A DNA stretch of 35,582 nucleotides from ARS1285 sp038045965 (GTDB taxonomy: Archaea > Nanobdellota > Nanobdellia > Pacearchaeales > GW2011-AR1): NCBI GenBank assembly GCA_038045965.1, contig JBBSXD010000003.1, positions 1 through 35,582 on the forward strand, written 5' to 3'. Below the pieces are notes generated by a model. That model was not told the origin of the DNA, did not search any database, and worked only from the letters and a program-made list of their open reading frames with translations. A program made the translations under genes and the position numbers. Shown piece by piece: positions 29,723 through 35,582 of this stretch. How positions within the stretch are numbered: position 1 is the stretch's first letter; the number at the start of each line of letters is the position of its first letter.

Positions 29723-30274
29723 TTAATGTTTTTTTCTCCAAAGCATTTTAGTATAACCAGTATTATTTATTTTATTTTCATTTATATTAAGCTCTTTTAT
29801 TGTTTTTTTTATTAAATATCTGGCTTTATCAATTTCATATTTTTTGGCCAGATATTCTATCTCTATAAAATAGCCCAAATTTTTAACTTCATTCAATTCA
29901 ATGTTTAGTTTTTTATATTTTTTATGCTGATAAGTTTCTGAAATCTTTATTTTATTAATCCATTTTCTAAATCCCAAATCTTTCATTAAAGCCAAAAAAT
30001 TTTCTTTATTTTTTATTTTAAATTCATATTCTTCTTTTACTACCACCCCTCCTTTCCAAAATTTTTTAACCCATATTTTAAAATTAACAATATTATCTTT
30101 TTCTTCAGATCTTATACGAAACGCTTTTCTAGGATAAAAAGCTCTTTCTAATGAGAAATATTGATCAAACTTAGTTTGTTTTTTGGTAAAATTTGCTATT
30201 TTTTTTATTCTACTTATTATTTCTTTTAAATCTTTCTTATCTACTTCTATTTTTGACTCTACTTCAAACAACAT
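29723..30274 (-). CDS. CYTH-domain protein (class IV adenylate cyclase-like)
   Basis: 183 residues. The N-terminal FEVESKIEVD holds the ExExK metal motif (E4, E6, K8) of triphosphate tunnel metalloenzymes. KAFRIRSEE, NFKIWVKKFW, VVVKEEYEFKI and LNIELNEVKNLGYFIEIEYL give the further charged strands of the tunnel barrel. Archaeal members may act on thiamine triphosphate or other triphosphates; cyclase activity is shown only for a few relatives. The upstream neighbour is nothing on the same strand within 40 bp; nth ends just before. Confidence 0.85.
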   Translation of the reverse strand: MLFEVESKIEVDKKDLKEIISRIKKIANFTKKQTKFDQYFSLERAFYPRKAFRIRSEEKDNIVNFKIWVKKFWKGGVVVKEEYEFKIKNKENFLALMKDLGFRKWINKIKISETYQHKKYKKLNIELNEVKNLGYFIEIEYLAKKYEIDKARYLIKKTIKELNINENKINNTGYTKMLWRKKH

Positions 30275-30318
30275 TTTGTTCTCTTTTTTATTATTAATTT
30301 AGATTATTATATAAATCT

Positions 30319-30930
30319 TTATTTTATTTTCTTGATAGAATCTAAAATTATTTTCTTTTCTTTTCTAGAAGTATATTTTTTCCCAAATTTTACTAGAGTA
30401 GGATTTAACATAATCCAATATTTCTTTGAAAATAATCTTTTTAGATCTAATTCTATTTTTTCTGGTTTATCTGAGTTCGTCCAATCAAGATATTGTGAAA
30501 TGTAAGATACATGGGTGTCGACGGCTATTGCATCTTTTCCATATTCTGAAATAAACACGTTAGCTGTTTTTGGCCCAACTCCTGGTAATTCTATTAATTT
30601 ATTGTAATTTAAAGGAGGTATTCCATTATATTTCTCTGATAAAATCTTGGAACAATTTAAAATACTCTTAGATTTATTTTTATAAAAATTTATGGGCTTT
30701 ATTAAATTCTGAATTTTTTTTTCTTCTAATTTTGATAAAGATAATGCATCTGGATAATTTCTGAATAAGTTACTACAAACTTTTATAGTAGTTTCGTCTA
30801 AAGTTCTTGCGGATAAAATAGTAGAGATAAGAGTTTGATATTTTGTATGCCAATGTTCTGCTGCTAAACGCATATTTCCCTTCAATTTATTAATTTCTTT
30901 TAATTGCTTTATTGCTATTTTTTTATCCAT
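30319..30930 (-). CDS. nth: Endonuclease III-like DNA glycosylase without iron-sulfur cluster
   Basis: 203 residues of the HhH-GPD family. LISTILSARTLDETT (34-48), the helix-hairpin-helix LPGVGPKTANVF (115-126) with catalytic Lys121, and AVDTHV (136-141) with Asp138 are all intact, so it should remove oxidised pyrimidines and nick the abasic site. The C-terminal four-cysteine Fe-S loop of endonuclease III is missing: only Cys52 and Cys93 occur, and the end reads LVKFGKKYTSRKEKK. Its start lies 3 bp after the CDGSH gene, so the two are one transcript. Confidence 0.88.
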   Translation of the reverse strand: MDKKIAIKQLKEINKLKGNMRLAAEHWHTKYQTLISTILSARTLDETTIKVCSNLFRNYPDALSLSKLEEKKIQNLIKPINFYKNKSKSILNCSKILSEKYNGIPPLNYNKLIELPGVGPKTANVFISEYGKDAIAVDTHVSYISQYLDWTNSDKPEKIELDLKRLFSKKYWIMLNPTLVKFGKKYTSRKEKKIILDSIKKIK

Positions 30931-30933
30931 ATA

Positions 30934-31128
30934 TTAATTTTCCCAAGCATTAGAAGTTAAGATTAAATTAATATTCTCTTCAGGGGTTATTTTTAAAGAT
31001 TTATAATTTGTATTATTTTTTTCATTTAATTCTCTATGAGATTCATCACATAAAGGCATTATCTTACTTTTTCCGCAAGTACAGATTTTGCAATTTTCTC
31101 CTTTTTTTAAAGATATTTTGTATTCCAT
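30934..31128 (-). CDS. CDGSH-type iron-sulfur protein
   Basis: 64 residues. CTCGKSKIMPLCDESH contains the C-x-C-x2-S-x3-P-x-C-D-x2-H pattern that holds a 2Fe-2S cluster with three Cys and one His. The usual CDGSH is CDESH here. Such proteins act in electron or cluster transfer. It is directly upstream of nth on the same strand (3 bp), which is curious since that enzyme has lost its own cluster. Confidence 0.87.
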   Translation of the reverse strand: MEYKISLKKGENCKICTCGKSKIMPLCDESHRELNEKNNTNYKSLKITPEENINLILTSNAWEN

Positions 31129-31138
31129 AATTATTGAT

Positions 31139-31336
31139 TTAATTTTTATATCTTCTTAAAAGTTTTATCTTATCTTTTCCGTTTTCAGTTTCTGCCAATT
31201 TTTTATAAAACCTTCTAGACATTATTATTTGAGAATCTAGAAAATCTTTAAATTTTCTTTTCCATTTATTTGGATTTTTCTTTATATATTCAGCCCATCT
31301 TTCTATCTGTTCAGTATGTGTTTTATCTCTTTCCAT
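31139..31336 (-). CDS. Small basic partner of nucleotidyltransferase (SQII motif), copy 2
   Basis: 65 residues. It contains KRKFKDFLDSQIIMSRRFYK, matching the core of the small gene at 6247-6519 (KDLIESQIIASNSLFKSM). It is highly basic and helical. Its ATG overlaps the end of the nucleotidyltransferase gene by 14 bp, the same gene order and overlap as in copy 1. There is no PIN gene after it; CDGSH follows 10 bp later. Not in any family I know. Confidence 0.6.
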   Translation of the reverse strand: MERDKTHTEQIERWAEYIKKNPNKWKRKFKDFLDSQIIMSRRFYKKLAETENGKDKIKLLRRYKN

Positions 31337-31898
31337 GTCTAATCTTCTTTATTTTTTCTTTAATTTCATTTATCTTATCGTTATTAATTTCATCTTTATA
31401 AATAATTCTAAGATGTCTAGCATCTTCTATATCTTTATCTGAACCTAAATATTCTTCTTTAAAAGCGATATTTGATTCTATACTTGAAAAATAAATGTCA
31501 ACTCCAGTTAGGGGGATTTTTATTCTATTTTTTAGCTGCTCTTCATCTATCTCATCCTTAGGAAATTTCAGCTCCATTTCAGGCGGAAAATAACCCTCAC
31601 TATTGTAAACATATCTTACACTATCTCCTTTTGATAAATATTCATTATATATTTCTTTAGGATCTTCTGATTGAATGCACACAAAATTATTTTTCTTCAG
31701 TTCTTGATGAACTGTAATAAATTCTTTTAATGGTATTCTTTCAATAATCATATCTATATCTTCAGTTCCTCTTGCTCTTCCATGTGCAATTGCAACAAAA
31801 CCTGAACAGATTACATATTTTGCTTTTTTATTTATTATACTACAAAATTCTTCTGCAAATTTATCAAGCAGAGTTCTATCATCTATATTTCTTTCCAT
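31323..31898 (-). CDS. Nucleotidyltransferase-fold protein, copy 2
   Basis: About 191 residues. The motif VICSGFVAIAHGRARGTEDI, then DMII, carries the Asp-x-Asp of the Pol-beta-like fold, and DKDIEDARHLRII the conserved late block. It is a paralogue of the gene at 6500-7114. I start at the ATG at 31898 (MERNIDDRT); an in-frame TTG at 31928 would add ten residues. It overlaps the small SQII gene. Upstream on the same strand are a partial tRNA-Ser copy and strong hairpins, a possible sign that the module arrived by insertion next to the tRNA. Confidence 0.7.
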   Translation of the reverse strand: MERNIDDRTLLDKFAEEFCSIINKKAKYVICSGFVAIAHGRARGTEDIDMIIERIPLKEFITVHQELKKNNFVCIQSEDPKEIYNEYLSKGDSVRYVYNSEGYFPPEMELKFPKDEIDEEQLKNRIKIPLTGVDIYFSSIESNIAFKEEYLGSDKDIEDARHLRIIYKDEINNDKINEIKEKIKKIRHGKR

Positions 31899-31973
31899 AT
31901 AATTTAGTATTATTTTTTGTACCTTCAAGAATTAATATTAGTATATAAATTTGTTTGAAAGAATATCCTTGTC

Positions 31974-32057
31974 CCAAGTTTAACTTGGCAACAACCGAAA
32001 AATAATTATTATCGAAAGAATTAGATTGGATATGCTTCAAGAAATTATCCAATCTAA
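31974..32057. other. Two strong inverted repeats upstream of nucleotidyltransferase copy 2
   Basis: CCAAGTT (31974-31980) with AACTTGG (31982-31988), and TTAGATTGGATA (32021-32032) with TATCCAATCTAA (32046-32057), a perfect 12-bp stem with a 13-base loop. They lie between the partial tRNA copy and the gene start on the minus strand. The frames over this stretch (31879-32088 minus, 32026-32229 plus) are shadows. Operators, leader hairpins or insertion scars are possible. Confidence 0.55.
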
Positions 32058-32064
32058 GTATAAT

Positions 32065-32086
32065 AATACCATTATGCGATATCGGC
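32065..32086 (-). pseudogene. Partial copy of the tRNA-Ser 5' end
   Basis: The 22 bases match the first 22 bases of the tRNA-Ser gene (32176-32197) at 20 positions. The two differences (TA for CG) are in the acceptor stem. The rest of a tRNA is absent: no matching 3' acceptor or T arm follows. This is a duplicated fragment, 111 bp from the intact gene and in the same orientation. Confidence 0.75.
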
Positions 32087-32114
32087 ACTTAATTTTACTT
32101 TTTATAAAATATAA

Positions 32115-32197
32115 CGCCGACGCGGAGAATCGAACTCCGAGGACGGAAAACCGTCATAGGTTAGCAACCTATTGCAATACCATTATGCGACGTCGGC
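32115..32197 (-). tRNA. tRNA-Ser (anticodon GCT)
   Basis: Read on the minus strand, GCCGACG pairs with CGTCGGC, then discriminator G. The anticodon stem ATAGG/CCTAT encloses TTGCTAA with GCT. A long variable arm, GACGG TTTT CCGTC, confirms tRNA-Ser. The T arm is CGGAGTTCGATTCTCCG. No intron, no CCA. Confidence 0.96.
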
Positions 32198-32225
32198 TTA
32201 TGAAAATAAGATTAATCTATCTATT

Positions 32226-32459
32226 TTAAATCTTTCTTCTTAACTCTTCATATTTTTCTTTGCTTAAATTAATCTGTTTGAGAATTTCTCTTAATAGTCC
32301 TTTTCCTAAATCTTCATTTCCATGAACAGGGACAACAGTTCTTCTGCCATCAGGATGTTTAAATCTTACATGACTTCCCTTTCCATAGATTTTCTCAAAA
32401 CCAATTTTTTCTAGAATCTTGCAGATTTCTTTTCCAGAAACAGTAATTAATTTTGTCAT
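32226..32459 (-). CDS. hicA: HicA-family mRNA interferase toxin
   Basis: 77 residues. The dsRNA-binding-like fold of HicA is visible: GKEICKILEKIGFEKIYGKG, then SHVRFKHPDGRRTVVPVHGN. The catalytic His is in GSHVRF. HicA cleaves mRNA when free of HicB. The ATG at 32459 is preceded by GGAG at ribosome-site distance; an in-frame TTG at 32474 overlaps that site and is rejected. It is downstream of hicB with a 64-bp gap, which is wider than usual and may allow separate control. Confidence 0.92.
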   Translation of the reverse strand: MTKLITVSGKEICKILEKIGFEKIYGKGSHVRFKHPDGRRTVVPVHGNEDLGKGLLREILKQINLSKEKYEELRRKI

Positions 32460-32523
32460 GTTAATAATCTCCAAAATTTTTAATCACTATCAGAATTTTA
32501 ATTTCTAAAGAAATTCTTGATTT

Positions 32524-32760
32524 TTAAGCCATTTGAGGTCTCTCAACTTGAACCCTTTGAATTCCAACAAACCTCATCGGATTTATATTTTCTTTATCAG
32601 CTTCTAAACATAATTCAATTGCTTCTTTAATTCTTTCTAAAACTTCTTGCAGAGTTTTACCTTGTGTATAACATCCTTCTATTTCAGGAACTCTTGCTAC
32701 ATAAATCCCATCTTCATCTTGCTCTATTAATACATTGAAATCCATTATCTGTTTTTCCAT
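32524..32760 (-). CDS. hicB: HicB-family antitoxin
   Basis: 78 residues. The degenerate RNase H-like domain is clear: FNVLIEQDEDGIYVARVPEI, EGCYTQGKTLQEVLERIKEA, IELCLEA. There is no C-terminal HTH or ribbon-helix-helix; the tail is short and ends in RVQVERPQMA, so DNA binding may be weak or done by another part. Order hicB-hicA. Its promoter on the minus strand includes a TATA-like TTTTTTAAG within GGTA...TACC half-sites near 32780-32797. The remaining gap to 32904 is AT-rich with nothing else visible. Confidence 0.9.
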   Translation of the reverse strand: MEKQIMDFNVLIEQDEDGIYVARVPEIEGCYTQGKTLQEVLERIKEAIELCLEADKENINPMRFVGIQRVQVERPQMA

Positions 32761-32904
32761 ACTTATTATAATAACTTGGTACTTAAAAAATTACCTGTTT
32801 TGTAATTTCCACTAAATATTATATTTTTGTATCTCAATTTTAAATCTTTCTCATTAACTTTTTATATTATTTATCAATTAATTTTTCTTATATATTATCC
32901 CAGA

Positions 32905-33438
32905 TCAATTATCATAAGGACTTTTAGTTAATTCTCCAGTAACCCATCTGCCGAAATCAATTAATCTAACTCTTTCATTTTCTCTGTCGTAAAAATAGTT
33001 CCAGGGATGCAAAAAATCTCTTCCAGGAAAAATAGCTATATCTAAAGCTTTGTATACTTCTGTTTCAACTAAATGCTTAGCAATAGACTTATGATGTATA
33101 TTAATTATCTTGTCTCCATGGGGCAAGTCACTTATATATTCCATAATAAATGCGGGATATATTTTACCATTGTATAATTTAAAATCTTTTATTTCTAATG
33201 GTTTAGGTACATTTCCAATTTTGTTCTCAAATAGAATCTTATTTATATTATATTCATATTCAAGTTCTGCTAATGCTGAATTATCCTCTCTAATAAAATA
33301 ATCTTCTCCTTCAAATTTATACAATACTTTAGCTACATACTGGGAAGATAATTTGAATACTATCCCCTTTGTTCCATTTTTAAGCTGTTCATAATTTGCT
33401 TTTGGTAATTTAATCCAAGGTACATTTATTATTGTCAT
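32905..33438 (-). CDS. Small protein-kinase-like fold protein
   Basis: 177 residues. Kinase features: a glycine-loop-like NGTKGIVFKLSSQYVAKVLY with Lys37 region, a Glu-bearing helix (ALAELEYEYNINKILFENKI), a hinge (PAFIMEYISDLPHG), and a catalytic segment GRDFLHPWNYFYD, then VRLIDFGRW (DFG). The HRD motif is altered (GRDFLHPWN). At 177 residues it is a minimal kinase lacking most of the C-lobe. It may phosphorylate a small molecule or protein, or be inactive. No operon partner: hicB is 145 bp away and tRNA-Met is divergent. Confidence 0.6.
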   Translation of the reverse strand: MTIINVPWIKLPKANYEQLKNGTKGIVFKLSSQYVAKVLYKFEGEDYFIREDNSALAELEYEYNINKILFENKIGNVPKPLEIKDFKLYNGKIYPAFIMEYISDLPHGDKIINIHHKSIAKHLVETEVYKALDIAIFPGRDFLHPWNYFYDRENERVRLIDFGRWVTGELTKSPYDN

Positions 33439-33540
33439 ATTTATTTAATTTATATATATTTTTAAAGTTTTTTGTTTATTTTCTCCAAATATAATTTTCT
33501 TCAGAAAGCTTTAAAAGTATATTCAATTATGATTTAAGAT

Positions 33541-33615
33541 AGCGGGATAGAGAAGCCTGGAGTTCTCGTCGGGCCCATAACCCGAAGGTCGGTGGTTCAA
33601 ATCCATCTCCCGCTA
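33541..33615 (+). tRNA. Initiator tRNA-Met (anticodon CAT)
   Basis: AGCGGGA pairs with TCCCGCT and discriminator A follows. The first pair is A1-U72, and the anticodon stem TCGGG/CCCGA carries the three G-C pairs that mark archaeal initiator tRNA. The anticodon loop is CCCATAA with CAT. No intron, no CCA. Confidence 0.93.
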
Positions 33616-33646
33616 TTATTTTTAAATTGGATTACTATATAATAAA

Positions 33647-34300
33647 ATGACAAAAATTTTAGGAATAGATGAAGCTGGAAGAGGTCCAGCTATTGGTCCT
33701 ATGATTATCGCAGGAGTTATGATTAATGAAGGTGATGAGAATTTATTAGTTGGAAGTAAAGATAGTAAAATGTTAGTACATAAAGTTAGAATGATTCTGG
33801 ATAAAAAAATAAAAGAAAATTCTACTTATAAAATTATTGAGGTTAACCCAAAAGAAATTGATGATGCACTTAATTCTAAGAAGAATAATTTAAATTGGCT
33901 TGAAGCACAAAAACAGGCGGAAATAATAAATAGTTTAAATCCAGATAAAGCGGTAATTGATTGTCCGAGTGTTAATATAATTTCTTTTAAAAATTATCTT
34001 AGGAATTTACTAAACAATAAAGAGATAGAGCTAATAGTTGAACATAAAGCTGATCAAAATTATATAACCTGTTCTGCAGCATCTATATTAGCAAAAGTTA
34101 GAAGAGAAGAAAAAATAAATGAAATAAAAAATGAATATGGAGATATAGGATCTGGATATCCTAGCGATCCTAAAACCAAGGAATTTATAAAAAATAATTA
34201 TAGCAATCGTCCAGAAATATTTAGACATAGCTGGGCTACTCTTAAGAAACTGTCTGAAAATCAGAAAAAATTCCCGAAAAATCGCCACCTCTGCCTTTAG
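33647..34300 (+). CDS. rnhB: Ribonuclease HII
   Basis: 217 residues. It removes RNA from RNA-DNA hybrids and single ribonucleotides from DNA. GIDEAGRGPAIGPM holds Asp8 and Glu9; VIDCPS holds Asp105; EHKADQNY holds Asp136; SGYPSDPKT and FRHSWATLKK are the late family motifs. The usual end is near SWxTLKK; the last 12 or so residues (QKKFPKNRHLCL) and the stop are supplied by copy 2 of the structured repeat. It begins 32 bp after the initiator tRNA. Confidence 0.96.
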   Translation: MTKILGIDEAGRGPAIGPMIIAGVMINEGDENLLVGSKDSKMLVHKVRMILDKKIKENSTYKIIEVNPKEIDDALNSKKNNLNWLEAQKQAEIINSLNPDKAVIDCPSVNIISFKNYLRNLLNNKEIELIVEHKADQNYITCSAASILAKVRREEKINEIKNEYGDIGSGYPSDPKTKEFIKNNYSNRPEIFRHSWATLKKLSENQKKFPKNRHLCL

Positions 34301-34402
34301 GCAGAGGTTTGATTGGCGATTTTTCTTTCAGATGGGAATTTTTTGGGATGCTCCGAAACGACCTCACCATAAATGGTGAGGTTTTCAACGTTTCGGACAT
34401 AA
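34261..34402. repeat. Structured 142-bp palindromic element, copy 2
   Basis: Same length and orientation as 22850-22991. Changes against copy 1 include CCTCTGCC with GGCAGAGG (was CCTCTACT with GGTAGAGG), and TTCCC with GGGAA (was TTTCC with GGAAA), so paired positions changed together. Module 2 is identical in both copies. Copy 2 overlaps the last 40 bases of rnhB on the plus strand and ends 28 bp before the stop of the convergent HExxH gene. Confidence 0.93.
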
Positions 34403-34430
34403 AGAACAGAAAACTTTAAATGAGCTTTGA

Positions 34431-35096
34431 TTAAAGTGAAGAATATTCCAGGTTGTTATATTTATTAAATATTTTTTTAGATAATTTCTCATCATAACCA
34501 ATTTTAACTAGTTGTGGTAACAATTTAATATAACTAATAAATTCTGTAATCATAAATTTTTGATATTCTCTAAGAAAATGGGAGTTTATTTTTATTTTCC
34601 CTAATTCTTTAATATGTATTGCATGAGCACCTAATTCAGAAGCTATTAAAAATAACATTTTTCCTTCTTCAGTATTCAATTTAAATTCTTCTAAATCAAA
34701 ACCCTCTATACCTTTACCAAAATATTCTGAATGAACAGCTTCATGATAACAAATTTCTATTCTTTGAGCTATTTCAAAATCATTTTCGGCTACTATTGAA
34801 TTACATAGCAGCTTCTTACAATAATCTGAAAAATTATTTTCAGTAAAATAAATAGTGGAATTTGCTGGTAGTGTTCCATTCGGGGTACATACTGCTGTCA
34901 TTTTTTCTAATTCGTTTTCACTATCTTCACTAATACGACAAATTCTATCTTTTATTTTAATTGCTTCTTTTTTTGATATATACATAAAATCATCCACATA
35001 AGGAAAATTTAATCCGGAGGATTCTACTAGAAAATTGAGATATTCCTGTCTACAATTAGGATTTTCTAAAGCTTCTAAATAACTTACTTTTGTCAT
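34431..35096 (-). CDS. Putative zinc metalloprotease-like protein (HExxH)
   Basis: 221 residues, not in a family I know. IEICYHEAVHSEYF, near residue 120, contains HExxH, and a later ELGAHAIHIKEL could give a third ligand. The protein has no signal peptide or membrane span, so it would act in the cytoplasm. The remaining sequence is helical (REYQKFMITEFISYIKLLPQ). The chance of HExxH by accident is real, but its position in a helix with hydrophobic neighbours fits gluzincin-type enzymes. Convergent with rnhB; the promoter is in the AT-rich gap 35097-35140. Confidence 0.5.
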   Translation of the reverse strand: MTKVSYLEALENPNCRQEYLNFLVESSGLNFPYVDDFMYISKKEAIKIKDRICRISEDSENELEKMTAVCTPNGTLPANSTIYFTENNFSDYCKKLLCNSIVAENDFEIAQRIEICYHEAVHSEYFGKGIEGFDLEEFKLNTEEGKMLFLIASELGAHAIHIKELGKIKINSHFLREYQKFMITEFISYIKLLPQLVKIGYDEKLSKKIFNKYNNLEYSSL

Positions 35097-35228
35097 GTTA
35101 TTTTGTTATAATTAGTATTTATAAACCCTCATTATTTTTAAAACAAACCTTAAAAACCAGCTTTCTTTCTAATTTAATAATAAATTATTAAACAATAATT
35201 AATAAAAATAAAAAAATAACTATATGAC

Positions 35229-35560
35229 ATACATAAAAAATCGAGGATTTTTTAGCATGTCAATTTACATGCAAGAAAGGAGAACAAATTGACATACATA
35301 AAAAATCGAGGATTTTTTAGCATGTCAATTTACATGCAAAAATGGAGAACAAATTGACATACAACAAAATTAAAAATTTTGAGCATATCATCTTTGATAA
35401 TATTGAGATAAAGATGATATACAACAAAATTAAAAATTTTGAGCATATAATTTTTCATGCTGGGAGGGAAAAATTACATACATAAAAAATCGAGGATTTT
35501 TTAGCATGTCAATTTACATGCAAGAAAGGAGAACAAATTGACATACATAAAAAAATTGGT
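35229..35560. repeat. Tandem array of hairpin units (59-65 bp)
   Basis: Units start with ATACA at 35229, 35294, 35359, 35419 and 35478, with a partial sixth at 35543. Each has hairpin A (AAAAAATC-GAG-GATTTTTT or CAAAATT-AAA-AATTTTG), the constant AGCAT, and hairpin B with unit-specific arms: GTCAATTT/AAATTGAC, ATCATCTTT/AAAGATGAT, or TAATTTTTC/GAAAAATTA. The arms differ but stay complementary. Units 1 and 5 are identical; unit 2 differs by a few loop bases. Unit lengths are mostly not multiples of three, so it is not coding. Confidence 0.9.
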
Positions 35561-35582
35561 GATAAAAGGTTTTAAAAGTTTT

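Noticed and set aside
31879..32229. Open frames 31879-32088 (minus) and 32026-32229 (plus)
   Set aside because: They run across the partial tRNA copy, the inverted repeats and the intact tRNA-Ser gene, and have no protein-like composition.
35229..35560. CRISPR array
   Set aside because: The parts between the constant segments are not unique: units 1, 2 and 5 are almost identical throughout, and the so-called spacers are self-complementary. No cas gene is in the window.

Overview
The window is a stretch of archaeal chromosome. It carries archaeal or eukaryotic-type information genes: TBP, MCM, an RPA32-like protein, aIF1A, aIF2-beta, Spt4, RpoE', S24e, S27ae, L15e, archaeal D-aminoacyl-tRNA deacylase (DtdA) and Taw3. 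It also carries the archaeal families DUF357 and DUF424. The DNA is very AT-rich by eye, genes are short and closely packed, many genes appear leaderless, and a minority have a strong GGAGG-type ribosome site. CCA ends are not encoded in the tRNA genes. Together with many small genes of unknown family and slimmed-down repair enzymes, this suggests a DPANN-type archaeon such as the Woesearchaeota/Pacearchaeota group. That lineage call is inference.

Layout. 1-405 is the 5' part of pyrH. 510-3900 holds small lineage-specific genes: DUF357, a secreted Cys-rich coiled-coil protein, coiled-coil proteins and a tandem promoter-like repeat. 3934-5552 has uppP, a DUF2283/toxin-like pair and tRNA-Trp. 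5589-7684 is a tight four-gene minus-strand cassette: a helical/HTH protein, a nucleotidyltransferase-fold protein, a small basic protein and a PIN-like protein. 7737-12471 is a plus-strand transcription/translation cluster (PIN protein, rpoE1, spt4, rps24e, an inserted aldehyde dehydrogenase, rps27ae, taw3). 12478-15914 has a frameshifted remnant, a YceI-like protein, ftsZ with an elaborate leader, a nitroreductase and tRNA-Asn. 15951-21660 is a minus-strand block for translation initiation, replication and transcription (Pno1-like KH, aIF1A, DUF424, zinc ribbon, aIF2-beta, RPA32-like, MCM, TBP). 21842-27748 has a PIN-like protein, ATP-dependent DNA ligase, an AbrB-family regulator with a structured leader, divergent endonuclease V, a zinc-ribbon/Hsp20-like protein and a decayed RecA/KaiC-type ATPase. 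27823-31898 has tRNA-Ile, L15e, dtdA, a CYTH protein, an Nth-like glycosylase, a CDGSH protein and a second nucleotidyltransferase/small-protein pair. 32065-35582 has a partial tRNA copy, tRNA-Ser, hicAB, a kinase-like protein, initiator tRNA-Met, rnhB, an HExxH protein and a tandem hairpin array.

The most unusual signals are structural. (1) A 142-bp two-module palindromic element occurs twice (22850-22991 and 34261-34402), each time between convergent genes. Paired compensatory changes preserve its stems, and it supplies the C-terminus and stop codon of one neighbouring gene each time. (2) A tandem array of 59-65 bp units at 35229-35560 keeps alternating hairpins although the stem sequences differ between units. 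(3) A nucleotidyltransferase gene and a small SQII-motif gene occur as a pair twice, one of them inside the four-gene cassette. (4) The AbrB-family gene has paired GTATATAC operators and a leader with a perfect terminator hairpin plus a long-range pairing next to its ribosome site. Similar palindromes lie near mcm, the RPA-like gene and ftsZ.

Toxin-antitoxin-like material is dense: hicBA, DUF2283 plus partner, two nucleotidyltransferase modules and a relE remnant.
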